A stretch of DNA of 64,000 nt from Paracoccus sp. MC1862. Lineage in GTDB: Bacteria > Pseudomonadota > Alphaproteobacteria > Rhodobacterales > Rhodobacteraceae. The position numbers were made by a program, and so were the translations under genes. Where the stretch lies: positions 2,610,001 through 2,674,000 of the forward strand of contig NZ_CP067225.1 of assembly GCF_016617715.1 (NCBI RefSeq). Direction: 5' to 3'. Shown piece after piece: positions 17,931-26,597 of the stretch (position 1 is the stretch's first letter; each line of letters opens with the position of its first letter). The notes under the pieces are model-generated. The model saw only the letters and a list, made by a program, of their open reading frames with translations. It had not been told where the DNA came from and did no database searches.

Positions 17931-19823
17931 ATGACGACGCCGGACAGCCATGACGAACTGATGCAATCCGGGCTGAACCTGATTCAGCAGGCGATTTCCA
18001 TCTTCGACGCCGATCTGCGGCTGGCGCTGTCGAACCGGCAATACCAGCGGATGTTCGCCCTGCCCGACCGCCTTGTCCGCCCCGGCGCAGGCTTCGAGGA
18101 CACCATCGCCTATCTCGTCGCCCGCGGCGAATACGGGCCCCAGAACGACCCCCAGGCGGCTGTGCGGATGCGCGTCGATCAGGCGCGCACCTTCCAGCCC
18201 CACTATCTGGAACGCACCCGCCCCGATGGCCGCACCATTTCCGTCGAGGGGGCGCCGCTTGCGCAGGGCGGCTGGATCGCCGTCTATACCGACATCACCG
18301 ACATCAAGCGCACCGAATCGCTGCTGCGGGCGCGATCCGAGGAACTGTCCGGCCAGCTTCTCAGCCATGCCGAGCGGCTGTCGGCCGCGAACCGCCAGCT
18401 TGCCGCGACGAACGCCGCGCTCGAGGAAGCCAAGCGCGTGCTGACCGAGGCCGAGGCGCGGACACGGCAGGTCACGGCGATGGTGCCCGCCCATATCGCC
18501 CATGTGGACGCCGAGGGCCGCTATACCTTTTCCAACCAGCAGCTTGGCGCGGTCTTTCCGGGCGCCGCCCGCGACATCGTCGGCTGCACGTCGGCCGAGG
18601 TCCTGGGCGAGACCTTCGCCCGCATCCGCCCGGCGCTGGACCGGGCGCTTGCGGGCGAGCCGCAGGTGATGGAGGTGACGCATACGGAGTCGGGCCGCCG
18701 CATCCGCGTGGCCCTGACCCCCGATCCCCAGGGCGCGGGCGCCTATGTCCTGTCCACCGATGTCACCGCCGAGGTGAACACCCGCGAGGCCCTGACCCAT
18801 GCGGCGCGGCGGGAACTCGCGGCGCAGATGACCTCGGGGCTGGCGCATGACTTCGGCAACCTGCTGACGATCATCCTCGGGCTGCAGGGGCGGCTGGCGC
18901 GGCTGGCCCTGCAGCCCGAGGCCGCGGCGGACGTGGCGGGGACGCTGGCCGCCGCGCGGCGGGGGGCGGCGCTTTTGGACCGGATCGCCACGATCACCGG
19001 GCCGCGCCGGCTCACGCCCGAGCCGGTGGACCTGCCGGCCCTGCTGGACCAGCTTGCGGCCATGGCGCGGCCGTCGCTGGGACGCGGGGTGACGCTGGAA
19101 CTGGACTGCGACCTGCCCCAAGGGGCGGTGCTGCTGGACCCCGGCTCGCTGCAGGACTCGCTGCTGAACCTGATCCTGAACGCGCGGGACGCGATCTCGG
19201 GAACCGGCGCGGGGTCGGGCAGCACCCATGGCGCGATCCGCCTGTCCGCCCGCGTCCGCGGCCGCTGGCTGGAACTGACCGTCATCGACAGCGGCCCTGG
19301 CTTTGCGCCCGAGGCGCTGGCCCGCGCGACCGAGCCCTTCTTCACCACCAAGCCCGGTCAGGGTTCAGGGCTGGGCCTGCCGATGGTCTATGACCAGACC
19401 AAGCTGGCGGGCGGCACCCTGCGGCTGGACAATGCGCCGGGCGGCGGGGCGCGGGTGCGGCTGCGCCTGCCCTTCCAGCGCGTGGCGCGGCGGCTGGTGC
19501 TGCTGGTGGACGACGACGACCTGATCCGCGAAACCCTGCGCGAGATGCTGACCGGCATGGGGCAGCAGGTGATCGAGGCCGGCTCGCTGTCCGAGGCGCG
19601 GTCGCTGGCCGACCTGCCCGGCCTGTCGGTGATCCTGTCGGACCTGCAGCTGGGCGACGGCTCGGGCGCCGACCTTGGCGCGCTGGGCCTGCCCCTGATC
19701 CTGATGACCGCGCGGCCCCCCGATGATCCCGAACGGCAGGGGCTGTCCCAGCCCGTGCTGACCAAGCCCTTCGACGCCGCGTCGCTGAACGCCCTTTTCG
19801 CAGGCCTGCCCGATGACAAGTGA
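17931..19823 (+). CDS. PAS-domain hybrid histidine kinase with C-terminal receiver
   Basis: This 630-residue protein has no clear membrane segment and looks cytoplasmic. In order it has a PAS domain (about 13-125, IQQAISIFDADLRLALSNRQ), a coiled coil (125-180), a second PAS (180-285), a kinase core with phospho-acceptor His306 in GLAHDFGNLLT, an ATPase domain with NLILNARDAI, DSGPGF and GSGLGLPMV, and a receiver from about 520 with phospho-acceptor Asp571 (LSDLQLGDG). Its end overlaps the next regulator gene by 11 bases. It is divergent from the ligase/ABC cluster, whose substrate may be its signal; that link is inferred from position. Confidence 0.9.
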   Translation: MTTPDSHDELMQSGLNLIQQAISIFDADLRLALSNRQYQRMFALPDRLVRPGAGFEDTIAYLVARGEYGPQNDPQAAVRMRVDQARTFQPHYLERTRPDGRTISVEGAPLAQGGWIAVYTDITDIKRTESLLRARSEELSGQLLSHAERLSAANRQLAATNAALEEAKRVLTEAEARTRQVTAMVPAHIAHVDAEGRYTFSNQQLGAVFPGAARDIVGCTSAEVLGETFARIRPALDRALAGEPQVMEVTHTESGRRIRVALTPDPQGAGAYVLSTDVTAEVNTREALTHAARRELAAQMTSGLAHDFGNLLTIILGLQGRLARLALQPEAAADVAGTLAAARRGAALLDRIATITGPRRLTPEPVDLPALLDQLAAMARPSLGRGVTLELDCDLPQGAVLLDPGSLQDSLLNLILNARDAISGTGAGSGSTHGAIRLSARVRGRWLELTVIDSGPGFAPEALARATEPFFTTKPGQGSGLGLPMVYDQTKLAGGTLRLDNAPGGGARVRLRLPFQRVARRLVLLVDDDDLIRETLREMLTGMGQQVIEAGSLSEARSLADLPGLSVILSDLQLGDGSGADLGALGLPLILMTARPPDDPERQGLSQPVLTKPFDAASLNALFAGLPDDK

Positions 19824-20523
19824 CCCGCCGCTGATCGCCATCCTCGACGACGAACCCGACATCCGCCGCCTGCTGGCCGACGCGCTGGAGGAGGCGGGCT
19901 TCCGCACCGCCGGCTTCGGCCGCGCGACCGAGTTCGAGGCCGCCCTGCGCCGGATGACCCCCGACGCCTGCCTGATCGACCTCGGCCTGCCCGACCGCGA
20001 CGGGCTGGCGCTGGTCCACCGGCTGGCGACGCAATCTGGCGCGGCGATCATCATCATCTCGGGCCGTGCGCAGGTGCAGGACCGGGTGACGGGGCTGGAA
20101 CTCGGCGCGGACGACTATGTGATCAAGCCTTTCGACCCCGCCGAGGTCGTGGCCCGCATCCGCGCCCGTCTGCGCAAGCCCGCCCGTGAACCGGCGCGGG
20201 GCGGCCAGACCGCCCGCTTCTCGGGCTGGAGCGCGGATTTCGACCGCTACCTGCTGACCGGCCCGGATGGTGCGGAAACGCCGCTGAGCCATGCCGAGGC
20301 GGAAATGCTGCGAATGTTCCTCGACAGCCCGCGCCGGCTCATCAGCCGGACGCAGATGCTGGAAACCTTGGGAGGCACGGCGGGCGACAGTTTCGACCGG
20401 GCGATGGACGTGCGGATTTCCCGCCTGCGGACCAAGCTTGGCGAGGACCCCAAGAACCCGCGCCTGATCAAGACGATCTACGGGGCGGGGTATATCTTTC
20501 TTTCCGAGGTCGGGTGGAACTGA
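19813..20523 (+). CDS. OmpR/PhoB-family response regulator
   Basis: The 236-residue protein has an N-terminal receiver (acidic LDDEPD, phospho-acceptor Asp56 in CLIDLGLPDRDG, Lys in YVIKPFDP) and a C-terminal winged helix with LSHAEAEMLRMFLDSP, DRAMDVRISRLRTKLGEDP and IKTIYGAGYIF, typical of OmpR-type DNA binding. It is translated from an 11-base overlap with the hybrid kinase gene and is its likely partner. Direct CCCGA repeats near 17.86 kb are a candidate target. Confidence 0.93.
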   Translation: MTSDPPLIAILDDEPDIRRLLADALEEAGFRTAGFGRATEFEAALRRMTPDACLIDLGLPDRDGLALVHRLATQSGAAIIIISGRAQVQDRVTGLELGADDYVIKPFDPAEVVARIRARLRKPAREPARGGQTARFSGWSADFDRYLLTGPDGAETPLSHAEAEMLRMFLDSPRRLISRTQMLETLGGTAGDSFDRAMDVRISRLRTKLGEDPKNPRLIKTIYGAGYIFLSEVGWN

Positions 20524-20622
20524 CCGGCCGTGCTTTTGCTTCACCGCCCGAGTGGGGGGTTTTCACCCCCTGCTGGGGTCTGCCGGCCCCTTGCTCGCTG
20601 AAAAGGTCCACCGGACCCATCC

Positions 20623-20661
20623 GGCGGAAAAACAACCGTGAAGGTTGTTTTCTGATCCGCC
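20623..20661 (+). terminator. Rho-independent terminator after the response regulator gene
   Basis: AAAACAACC (20629-20637) pairs with GGTTGTTTT (20643-20651) across GTGAA. The stem is extended outward by GGCGGA (20623-20628) with TCCGCC (20656-20661) after a short bulge. It is symmetric enough to serve rsmB on the opposite strand as well. Upstream, GGGGG-TTTTCA-CCCCC near 20557-20572 forms a second small hairpin. Confidence 0.65.
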
Positions 20662-20681
20662 TTCCATCCGGGCGCTCGCAA

Positions 20682-20714
20682 GCCCCCGGGGGATATTTGG
20701 ATGAAAGAGAAAGA
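20682..20714. repeat. Dispersed GGATATTT repeat copy
   Basis: CCCCCGGGGGATATTTGGAT followed by GAAAGAGAAAGAC matches the core and tail of the elements at 13824 and 22108 (the latter inverted). It sits in the gap between the convergent response regulator and rsmB genes. Confidence 0.6.
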
Positions 20715-20761
20715 CCGGCAGGCGGGACGGGCGTGTTCCCGAGCGCGTCGCGCCGCAAGGG

Positions 20762-22243
20762 TTACGGTTTCTCCAGCCGCACGATGAAGAACCCGTCCAG
20801 TCCCCCGAGGTCCGGCCAATGATCGGGCCGGGTGCGGATGGCCCCCGCTTCGGTGATCCAGGCGGCGTCCCACAGCGCGGGATCGGGCGCCTCCACCCGC
20901 AGGTCGGGATGGCGGGCCAGTGCGGCGTCCAGTTGCGCCTCGCCCTCGGCGGGATGCAGCGAGCAGACGGCGTAGACCAGCCGCCCGCCGGGTTTCAGCA
21001 GGCTCAGCGCATGATCGATCAGCCGCGCCTGAAGCCGCACGAGATCGGGGATCATCGCCCCGTCGCGGATCAGGGGCAGTTCGGGATGGCGGCGGATCGT
21101 CCCGGTGGCGGAACAGGGCGCGTCCAGCAGGACGGCGTCCAGCGGCGCGGGCGGTTGCCAGTCCAGCGCATCGGCGGCCACGGTCTCGGCGGATAAACCC
21201 ACTCGGGCGAGGTTCTGGGCCACCAGCGCCAGCCGCTGCGGCGACAGGTCGATGGCGGTGACGTGCACGCCTGCCGCCGCAAGCTGCATCGTCTTGCCGC
21301 CCGGCGCGGCGCACAGGTCGGCAATCGTTTCGCCGGGACGAGGGTCCAGCAGCCGCACCGGCAGGGCGGCGGCGGCGTCCTGCACCCACCAGTGGCCCTC
21401 GGCATAGCCCGGCAGCGCCGTGACCTGCGTTCCACTGGGCAGGCGATGGCTGCCGGTCGGCAGCGCCTGGCCCGGAGCCTCCCCATTCGGCGTCAGGTCC
21501 AGGGGCGCACCCCGCTCATGCGCGGCCTCGATGGCCAGCGCCGCGGCTTCGCCCCAGCGGGCGGCAACGGGGCTGCGCAGCCAGTCCGGCAGGCGCGGAG
21601 GAAGCGCGGCGTCCCAGACTCCCTGCGCCTCGGCCGCGCGGCGCAGGACGGCATTCACCATCCCCGCCGCGGCCTTCGCCTTGGGTCCACCCGCCCGCGC
21701 CAGCGCCACGGCGGCGTTGACGACGCCATGCGGGGCCTCGTCCTCGCCCAGCATCTCGGTCACGGCAAGCTGCAGCAGGTCCAGCGTCTCGGGCCGGGGG
21801 CGGCGGGACAATAGCGGCGCAAGCACCGCCTCGGCCCGGCTGCGGTGCCGCAGCGTCGCAGCCGCAAGCCTGCGCCCACGGGCGCGTTCGGACGGTGGCA
21901 GGGCGTCCAGCGCTGCCTCGGCCTCGGACAGCGTGGTCCCCTCGCGCACCGCCGCCAGCAGGCGCAACGCCCCCGCCCGCGCGGCATGAGACGGGGTCTT
22001 CCCGTGCCCGGCGGCCGGGGCACCCTTGCGTGCCCGCTCAGCCTGCCCGCCCTTGCGCGGCCTGGACTGCCTGGCCCGTCGCTCGCCTTCAGGCGCGACG
22101 CCATGTCCTTCTTCTTCACCCAAATATCCCGGGGGGGCCGACGCAGTCGGCGGGGGCAGAGCCCCCTCCTGCGGTGCCACCACGACCACCCGGCGCCTTG
22201 GCCGCGCCTCGGCCCCCGTCTTTTCACCGTCTCGCTTGTCCAT
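20762..22243 (-). CDS. rsmB: RsmB, 16S rRNA (cytosine-967-C5) methyltransferase
   Basis: The C-terminal part is a SAM-dependent RNA m5C methyltransferase. It has the SAM loop DLCAAPGGKTMQLA, the PC motif DAPCSATGTIRRHPE, and the second cysteine in VYAVCSLHPAEGE. Before it lies a NusB-like domain starting near KTPSHAARAGALRLL (about residue 82). The frame opens much further upstream, but the ATG at 22243 with AAGGA upstream is taken, giving 493 residues. Residues about 25-46 are encoded by a dispersed repeat (see 22108-22166), and residues 1-80 are low-complexity and basic, so the true start could differ. It is divergent from the SDHAF4-like gene. Confidence 0.9.
   Translation of the reverse strand: MDKRDGEKTGAEARPRRRVVVVAPQEGALPPPTASAPPGYLGEEEGHGVAPEGERRARQSRPRKGGQAERARKGAPAAGHGKTPSHAARAGALRLLAAVREGTTLSEAEAALDALPPSERARGRRLAAATLRHRSRAEAVLAPLLSRRPRPETLDLLQLAVTEMLGEDEAPHGVVNAAVALARAGGPKAKAAAGMVNAVLRRAAEAQGVWDAALPPRLPDWLRSPVAARWGEAAALAIEAAHERGAPLDLTPNGEAPGQALPTGSHRLPSGTQVTALPGYAEGHWWVQDAAAALPVRLLDPRPGETIADLCAAPGGKTMQLAAAGVHVTAIDLSPQRLALVAQNLARVGLSAETVAADALDWQPPAPLDAVLLDAPCSATGTIRRHPELPLIRDGAMIPDLVRLQARLIDHALSLLKPGGRLVYAVCSLHPAEGEAQLDAALARHPDLRVEAPDPALWDAAWITEAGAIRTRPDHWPDLGGLDGFFIVRLEKP
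22108..22166 (-). repeat. Dispersed hairpin plus GGATATTT-type repeat inside the rsmB reading frame
   Basis: On the minus strand GGGGGC-TCT-GCCCCC (22166-22152) is followed by CCCCCCGGGATATTTGGGTG and AAGAAGAAGGA. This is the same module as at 13801-13852. In the rsmB frame it encodes residues about 25-46, including GYLGEEEG, within the low-complexity N-terminal extension. Confidence 0.65.
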
Positions 22244-22299
22244 CGCGCCTGTTGTCCTTAGCTGAAGGGCAGCGATACGCAAAAAGCGCGGGGTTATCC

Positions 22300-22506
22300 A
22301 TGACTGCCGATCCCACGGTCCCGCCCGAGGACCGCCCCGAATGGGGCCATCTACCGCCCCCCGCCCGCCGCGCGCTGGCCGAGGCCGAGGAGCGCCGCCG
22401 CACCGCCGCACCCCTCGACCTGCCGCCCGAGTTGGGCGGCCGCGACGGGCCGGAACCCGTCCGCTACGGCGATTACGAACGCAAGGGTCTCGCGGTCGAT
22501 TTCTGA
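22300..22506 (+). CDS. SDHAF4-like (DUF1674) small protein
   Basis: This 68-residue protein ends in GRDGPEPVRYGDYERKGLAV followed by DF, which matches the conserved C-terminus of DUF1674. That family includes mitochondrial SDHAF4, which assists assembly of the flavinylated succinate dehydrogenase subunit. By homology the bacterial protein is expected to bind SdhA, but this is not shown here. The ATG at 22300 follows GCGCGGGGTTATCC with no strong ribosome site. It lies 56 bases from the divergent rsmB start. Confidence 0.85.
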   Translation: MTADPTVPPEDRPEWGHLPPPARRALAEAEERRRTAAPLDLPPELGGRDGPEPVRYGDYERKGLAVDF

Positions 22507-22516
22507 GCCGCCCGGC

Positions 22517-22980
22517 TCAAAGCTTCCGCACATAGCGGATCACGGCCCATTGCTCGGAACCGGCTTTCCATACGTCGTCTGCAGCGGCGCGTGACCAGGG
22601 TCTGTCCCCGTCTCGATCATGACAAAGGCAAGACCGGCTTTGCGGAACTTCGATGCTGCGCGCTCGATCAGCGCCCGCGCGATTCCCTGTCGCTTGCAAA
22701 CGGGACCAGCGGCGATGGCGAAGAGTTCGCTTATCCGATCCTCGGGGTGGAAGCGCAGTCCCATCCAGCCAAGGACCGCATCGCTTTTGATAGCCACCCG
22801 TGCGCTTCCGCCTTCCGCCGCGAGGAAAGACTGGATGTTCCTGGCCTGCCGATCCCCCAGCCGTGGGGATGGAAGGATGCGCAGACATGCCGGGGAAGGC
22901 CCGCCCGCATTCCTGCGGACACGGGCGCCCAGGCCCTTGTCGAAAGGGCCGATATCTGTTTGCCATGCACCGGATCGCAA
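22517..22980 (-). pseudogene. Frameshifted GNAT acetyltransferase remnant
   Basis: One minus-strand frame (22980-22540) encodes a GNAT core: VLGWMGLRFHPEDRISELFA, the acetyl-CoA loop KRQGIARALIERA, and FVMIETGTDPGHAP. It then breaks after TTYG and runs into PVPSNGP and a stop. The expected C-terminus (KAGSEQWAVIRYVRKL) continues in the neighbouring frame to a stop at 22517. A one-base loss near 22565-22571 explains this. The N-terminal portion (before about residue 45) also looks atypical. A sequencing error is possible. It lies between the SDHAF4-like gene and dadA. Confidence 0.7.
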
Positions 22981-23004
22981 GGCTCGATCCGCCAGGCCAT
23001 CCGC

Positions 23005-24300
23005 TCAGGCCGCCTGCGGGATGGGCGCAAGCGGCACCGGCCTGCGGCGCAAATAGCGGGCATGGCCAAGATCGTCGCTCTTGATCTCGGGGGTGCGGCC
23101 GCTGATGAGGTCGGCCAGCACCCGGCCCGAGCCTGCCGCCATGGTCCAGCCCAGCGTCCCGTGCCCGGTGTTCAGCCACAGGTTGCCGATGGGGCTCGGC
23201 CCCACGATGGGCGTCCCGTCCGGGGTCATGGGCCGCAGGCCGGTCCAGAAGCTCGCCCGGTCGAGGTCGCCCGCGCCGCCGAAAAGCTCGCCCACCGACT
23301 TCGCCAGCGTCGCCCGCCTGCGCGGGGAAAGCGACAGGTCGAAGCCCGCAAGCTCCGCCAGGCCGCCCACGCGGATACGGTCGCCCAGCCGGGTGATGGC
23401 GACCTTGTAGGTCTCGTCCATGACCGTGGACACCGGCGCGCGGGCCTCGTCCACGATGGGCAGGGTCAGCGAATAGCCCTTGACCGGATGCACCGGCAGC
23501 TTCACCCCGAAGGGCGCGACCAGCGCGGGCGAATAGCTGCCCAGCGCGACGACGAAGCCGTCCGCCACCAGCCGCCCGGCCGAGGTCCGCACGGCGGTGA
23601 TGCGTGAAGGCGATCCCTCAAGCCCGTGGATGGCGGTGCCGTAAAGGAACGCAACCCCTTCGGCCTCGGCCAGGGCCGCGAGCCTTTGGGTAAAGACGTG
23701 GCAATCGCCCGTCTCGTCGTTCGGCAGCCGCAGCCCGCCCGCAAGCAGGTGGCGCGAGAAGGCCAGTCCCGGCTCGGCGGCGACGCAGCCTTCGGCGTCC
23801 AGCACCTCGAAGGGGACGCCGTCGGCGCGCAGGACCTCGATGTCCTTCTGCACGGCCTTCACCTGATAGGCGTCGCGGAAGACCTGCAGCGTGCCGCGGG
23901 TGCGCTCGTCGTAACGGATGCCGGTTTCGGAGCGCAGCGCGCCGAGGCAGTCGCGCGAATAGTTGGCGATCCGCATCATCCGCGACTTGTTCACCGCATA
24001 GGCATCGGCGGTGCAGTTCCGCAGCATCCGCGCCATCCAGCCTGCCCGGGCCGGGTCGGCCGATGCGCGCAGCACCAGTGGCGCATGGCGCTGGAACATC
24101 CAGCGCAGCGCCTTCTGCGGGATGCCCGGCGCGGCCCAGGGGGTCGAGTAGCCCGGCGAGATTTCGCCCGCATTGGCGAAGGAGGTTTCCATCGCGGCGG
24201 CAGGCTGGCGGTCCACCACCGTGACCTGATGGCCTGCGCGAGCCAGATACCACGCGCTCGTCACCCCGATGACGCCGGCGCCCAGAACGACGATCTTCAT
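23005..24300 (-). CDS. dadA: D-amino acid dehydrogenase small subunit (DadA)
   Basis: This 431-residue FAD-dependent enzyme oxidises D-amino acids (mainly D-alanine) to 2-oxo acids and feeds electrons to the respiratory chain. The N-terminus [20 protein letters not shown] is the FAD-binding Rossmann fold, followed by [17 protein letters not shown], typical of DadA. Near the C-terminus are [19 protein letters not shown] and [20 protein letters not shown]. The frame is open to 24450, but the ATG at 24300, with AAAGG upstream, gives the E. coli DadA length. No racemase gene is beside it. Confidence 0.93.
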   Translation of the reverse strand: MKIVVLGAGVIGVTSAWYLARAGHQVTVVDRQPAAAMETSFANAGEISPGYSTPWAAPGIPQKALRWMFQRHAPLVLRASADPARAGWMARMLRNCTADAYAVNKSRMMRIANYSRDCLGALRSETGIRYDERTRGTLQVFRDAYQVKAVQKDIEVLRADGVPFEVLDAEGCVAAEPGLAFSRHLLAGGLRLPNDETGDCHVFTQRLAALAEAEGVAFLYGTAIHGLEGSPSRITAVRTSAGRLVADGFVVALGSYSPALVAPFGVKLPVHPVKGYSLTLPIVDEARAPVSTVMDETYKVAITRLGDRIRVGGLAELAGFDLSLSPRRRATLAKSVGELFGGAGDLDRASFWTGLRPMTPDGTPIVGPSPIGNLWLNTGHGTLGWTMAAGSGRVLADLISGRTPEIKSDDLGHARYLRRRPVPLAPIPQAA

Positions 24301-24330
24301 GCTTCGACCTTTCCCAAAGGACATTTGCGG

Positions 24331-24399
24331 AAGGATCATGCGGATCGGCGGAAATGTGCTGCCGATCTTGCGCCGCCTGCGCGCGGTTGCCGCAAGGAT
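24331..24399. promoter_or_regulatory. Two AAGGAT-x-x-T-CGG-like motifs upstream of dadA
   Basis: AAGGATCATGCGG starts at 24331 and AAGGATATTCGG at 24394, 63 bases (about six helical turns) apart, in the 206-base gap between dadA and dapB. DadA genes are often controlled by Lrp-family regulators, so these could be operator half-sites. The match is by eye only. Nothing else was recognised in this gap. Confidence 0.25.
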
Positions 24400-24506
24400 A
24401 TTCGGCTTGATGCAGAGAACTTGTGGCAATCTTGCGCTGCGTCGCAGCACTCCGCGGAATCATCCGGTCCTGCAGGCGTCTCGCCGGACAATGTCCCGGC
24501 CGGGGC

Positions 24507-25322
24507 TTAAAGCCCCAGCACGTCTGCCATGTCGTATTCCCCCGGTCCCTTGTCCTGCCCCCAAAGCGCTGCGCGCAGGGCACCGCGCGCGAAGATGGCG
24601 CGGTCGGTCGCCATGTGGCGCAGGACAACCCGCTCGCCCGCCGTGGCGAAGATCACGTCATGCTCGCCGACGATGTCGCCCCCACGGATCGCCGAGAAGC
24701 CGATGCTGCCCGAGGCCCGTGCGCCGGTCATCCCCTCGCGCGCGGGCACCCGCAGCGCGTCCAGCGCCGCGCCGCGCCCCTCGGCTGCGGCCTCGCCCAG
24801 CATCAGCGCGGTGCCCGAGGGCGCATCGACCTTGTGGCGGTGATGGGCCTCGACGATCTCGATGTCCCAGTCCTGGCCCAGGGCCGCCGCCACGCGACGG
24901 GTCAGCCCGACGAGCAGGTTGACGCCCAGGCTCATGTTGCCTGCGCGGATGATCGGCGCATGGCGCGCGGCGGCCCTGATCTGCTGAAGGTCATCCTCGG
25001 ACAGCCCCGTGGTGCCGATCACATGGACCGCGCGGGCCTGCGCCGCCAGTTCCGCATAAGCGACGGTTGCCGCCGGAGAGGTGAAGTCCAGCACCCCCTG
25101 CGCCTGCGCGATCGCCGCCACCGCGTCGTCCGTGACGGGAACGCCCAAGGGCGCGGCCCCCATCGCGGTGCCAAGGTCCTGGCCGATCCACGCATGACCC
25201 TCGCGCTCCAGCGCGCCGACCAGCCGGCAGTCAGGCGACTGCAGCACCGCCTGCACCAGCATCCGCCCCATCCGGCCGGATACGCCCGCGACCACGATCC
25301 CCGGCCTGTTCTGCGCGTCCAT
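24507..25322 (-). CDS. dapB: 4-hydroxy-tetrahydrodipicolinate reductase
   Basis: DapB reduces 4-hydroxy-tetrahydrodipicolinate in the lysine/diaminopimelate pathway. The 271-residue protein has the NAD(P)-binding [14 protein letters not shown] at residues 11-24, [11 protein letters not shown], and the signature [16 protein letters not shown] with catalytic His and Lys. The length is standard. It is divergent from rbfA with a gap of about 60 bases. dapF, the later pathway enzyme, is at 41.7 kb. Confidence 0.96.
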   Translation of the reverse strand: MDAQNRPGIVVAGVSGRMGRMLVQAVLQSPDCRLVGALEREGHAWIGQDLGTAMGAAPLGVPVTDDAVAAIAQAQGVLDFTSPAATVAYAELAAQARAVHVIGTTGLSEDDLQQIRAAARHAPIIRAGNMSLGVNLLVGLTRRVAAALGQDWDIEIVEAHHRHKVDAPSGTALMLGEAAAEGRGAALDALRVPAREGMTGARASGSIGFSAIRGGDIVGEHDVIFATAGERVVLRHMATDRAIFARGALRAALWGQDKGPGEYDMADVLGL

Positions 25323-25390
25323 CGCATCCCCCGTGTTTCCGGCGGGTCTAGCCCGTTGCGGGACGGGCCGCGACCCCCTAGATGGGGCGC

Positions 25391-25852
25391 ATGGCTTCCA
25401 ATCGCTTCAACCATGGTCCCGGCCCGTCGCAGCGCCAGTTGCGGGTGGGCGAACTGATCCGCCGCACCCTCAGCGACGTGCTGCTGCGCGGCGACGTGCA
25501 TGACCCGGACCTGAACCGCCATTCGATCACGGTGGGCGAGGTGCGGACCTCGCCCGACCTCAAGGTCGCGACGGCCTATGTGCTTCCCTTGGGGGGCCAC
25601 GGCGCCGAGGAGGCGCTGGCCGCGCTGCGCCGCAACACGCGCGAGCTGCGCCACCTGGTCGCCAAGGACATGACGCTGAAATATGCGCCCGACTTGCGCT
25701 TTGTCCTTGACGAGACCTTCGACCGCATGGACGACACCCGCCGCATCTTCGCCGACGAGCGGGTGCGGCGCGATGTCGAGGGCGACGAGGACTGGGACGA
25801 GGGCGCCGACCTCGCCCGCGACTCGGGACCCGACGCGGACGATGATTGGTAG
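25391..25852 (+). CDS. rbfA: Ribosome-binding factor A
   Basis: RbfA is a KH-fold factor that binds the 30S subunit and aids 16S 5'-end maturation. The product (153 residues from this start) has [39 protein letters not shown] and [14 protein letters not shown], all typical. An ATG at 25382 in the same frame is an alternative; neither has a strong ribosome site, but homologues begin close to ASNRF. An acidic C-terminal tail ([14 protein letters not shown]) is present. It heads an rbfA-DUF2233-truB run, consistent with rbfA-truB linkage in many bacteria. Confidence 0.94.
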   Translation: MASNRFNHGPGPSQRQLRVGELIRRTLSDVLLRGDVHDPDLNRHSITVGEVRTSPDLKVATAYVLPLGGHGAEEALAALRRNTRELRHLVAKDMTLKYAPDLRFVLDETFDRMDDTRRIFADERVRRDVEGDEDWDEGADLARDSGPDADDDW

Positions 25853-26597
25853 GCTCAAGCGCCGGCTGGGGCTGGCGGTCGGCGCGCTGGTTGCGATGAC
25901 GCTGCCCGCCATGGCCGACATCTGCGAGACGCGCACCTTCGAGGGCACCCGCTATTCCCTCTGCACCGTCACCACCGACCGGCAGGACGGGCTGCGGTTG
26001 TGGCTGAACGGGCCGGACGGCAAGGCAGTGGGCGACTTCAACGGGGTGCGCGGGACGCTGGCGCCCGGCGAGGTGCTGGGCTTTGCCATGAACGCGGGGA
26101 TGTATCATCCCGACTACGCGCCGGTAGGGCTGTTCCGGTCCGACAGCGAGGAAGCGGGCCACATCGTCACCGCCGGGGGCGACGGCAACTTCGGCCTGCT
26201 GCCGAACGGGGTCTTCTGCGTCGGCGCCCGGGCGCCTTTCCAAGTGATCGAGAGCCGCCGCTTTGCCCGCGCCCAGCCGCAATGCCGCTTGGCGACGCAA
26301 TCCGGCCCCCTGCTGGTCATCGACGGAGAGCTGCACCCGCGCTTCCTGCCCCATAGCGACAGCCGCTATATCCGCAACGGCGTGGGCGTCTCGCGCGACA
26401 TGCAGACGGCCTGGTTCGCGATCTCGGACGCGCCGGTCACCTTCCACCAGTTCGCCCGCTTCTTCCGGGACGAGCTTGGCGCGCGCAACGCGCTGTATTT
26501 CGACGGCTCGATCAGCCGGCTCTATGCGCCGGGGCTTCGCCGCGCCGACTGGGGCCGGCGGATGGGACCCATCATCGGCTATGTGGGCGGACCGTAG
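25842..26597 (+). CDS. Exported DUF2233 / phosphodiester glycosidase-family protein
   Basis: The 251-residue product has an N-terminal signal sequence ([19 protein letters not shown], cleavage near residue 26). The mature domain resembles DUF2233 (NAGPA-like): [48 protein letters not shown] and [15 protein letters not shown]. Some relatives hydrolyse phosphodiester-linked sugars; the bacterial substrate is unknown. Its ATG at 25842 overlaps the end of rbfA by 11 bases and its stop directly abuts the truB ATG, so it belongs to the same transcript, probably without functional link. Confidence 0.85.
   Translation: MIGRLKRRLGLAVGALVAMTLPAMADICETRTFEGTRYSLCTVTTDRQDGLRLWLNGPDGKAVGDFNGVRGTLAPGEVLGFAMNAGMYHPDYAPVGLFRSDSEEAGHIVTAGGDGNFGLLPNGVFCVGARAPFQVIESRRFARAQPQCRLATQSGPLLVIDGELHPRFLPHSDSRYIRNGVGVSRDMQTAWFAISDAPVTFHQFARFFRDELGARNALYFDGSISRLYAPGLRRADWGRRMGPIIGYVGGP

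Noticed and set aside
17877..19229. 450-codon minus-strand frame opposite the hybrid kinase
   Set aside because: Antisense shadow: the plus strand encodes complete PAS, kinase and receiver motifs.
20557..20572. GGGGG-TTTTCA-CCCCC hairpin as the main terminator of the response regulator gene
   Set aside because: It lacks a following T-tract; the longer stem at 20623-20661 fits better.
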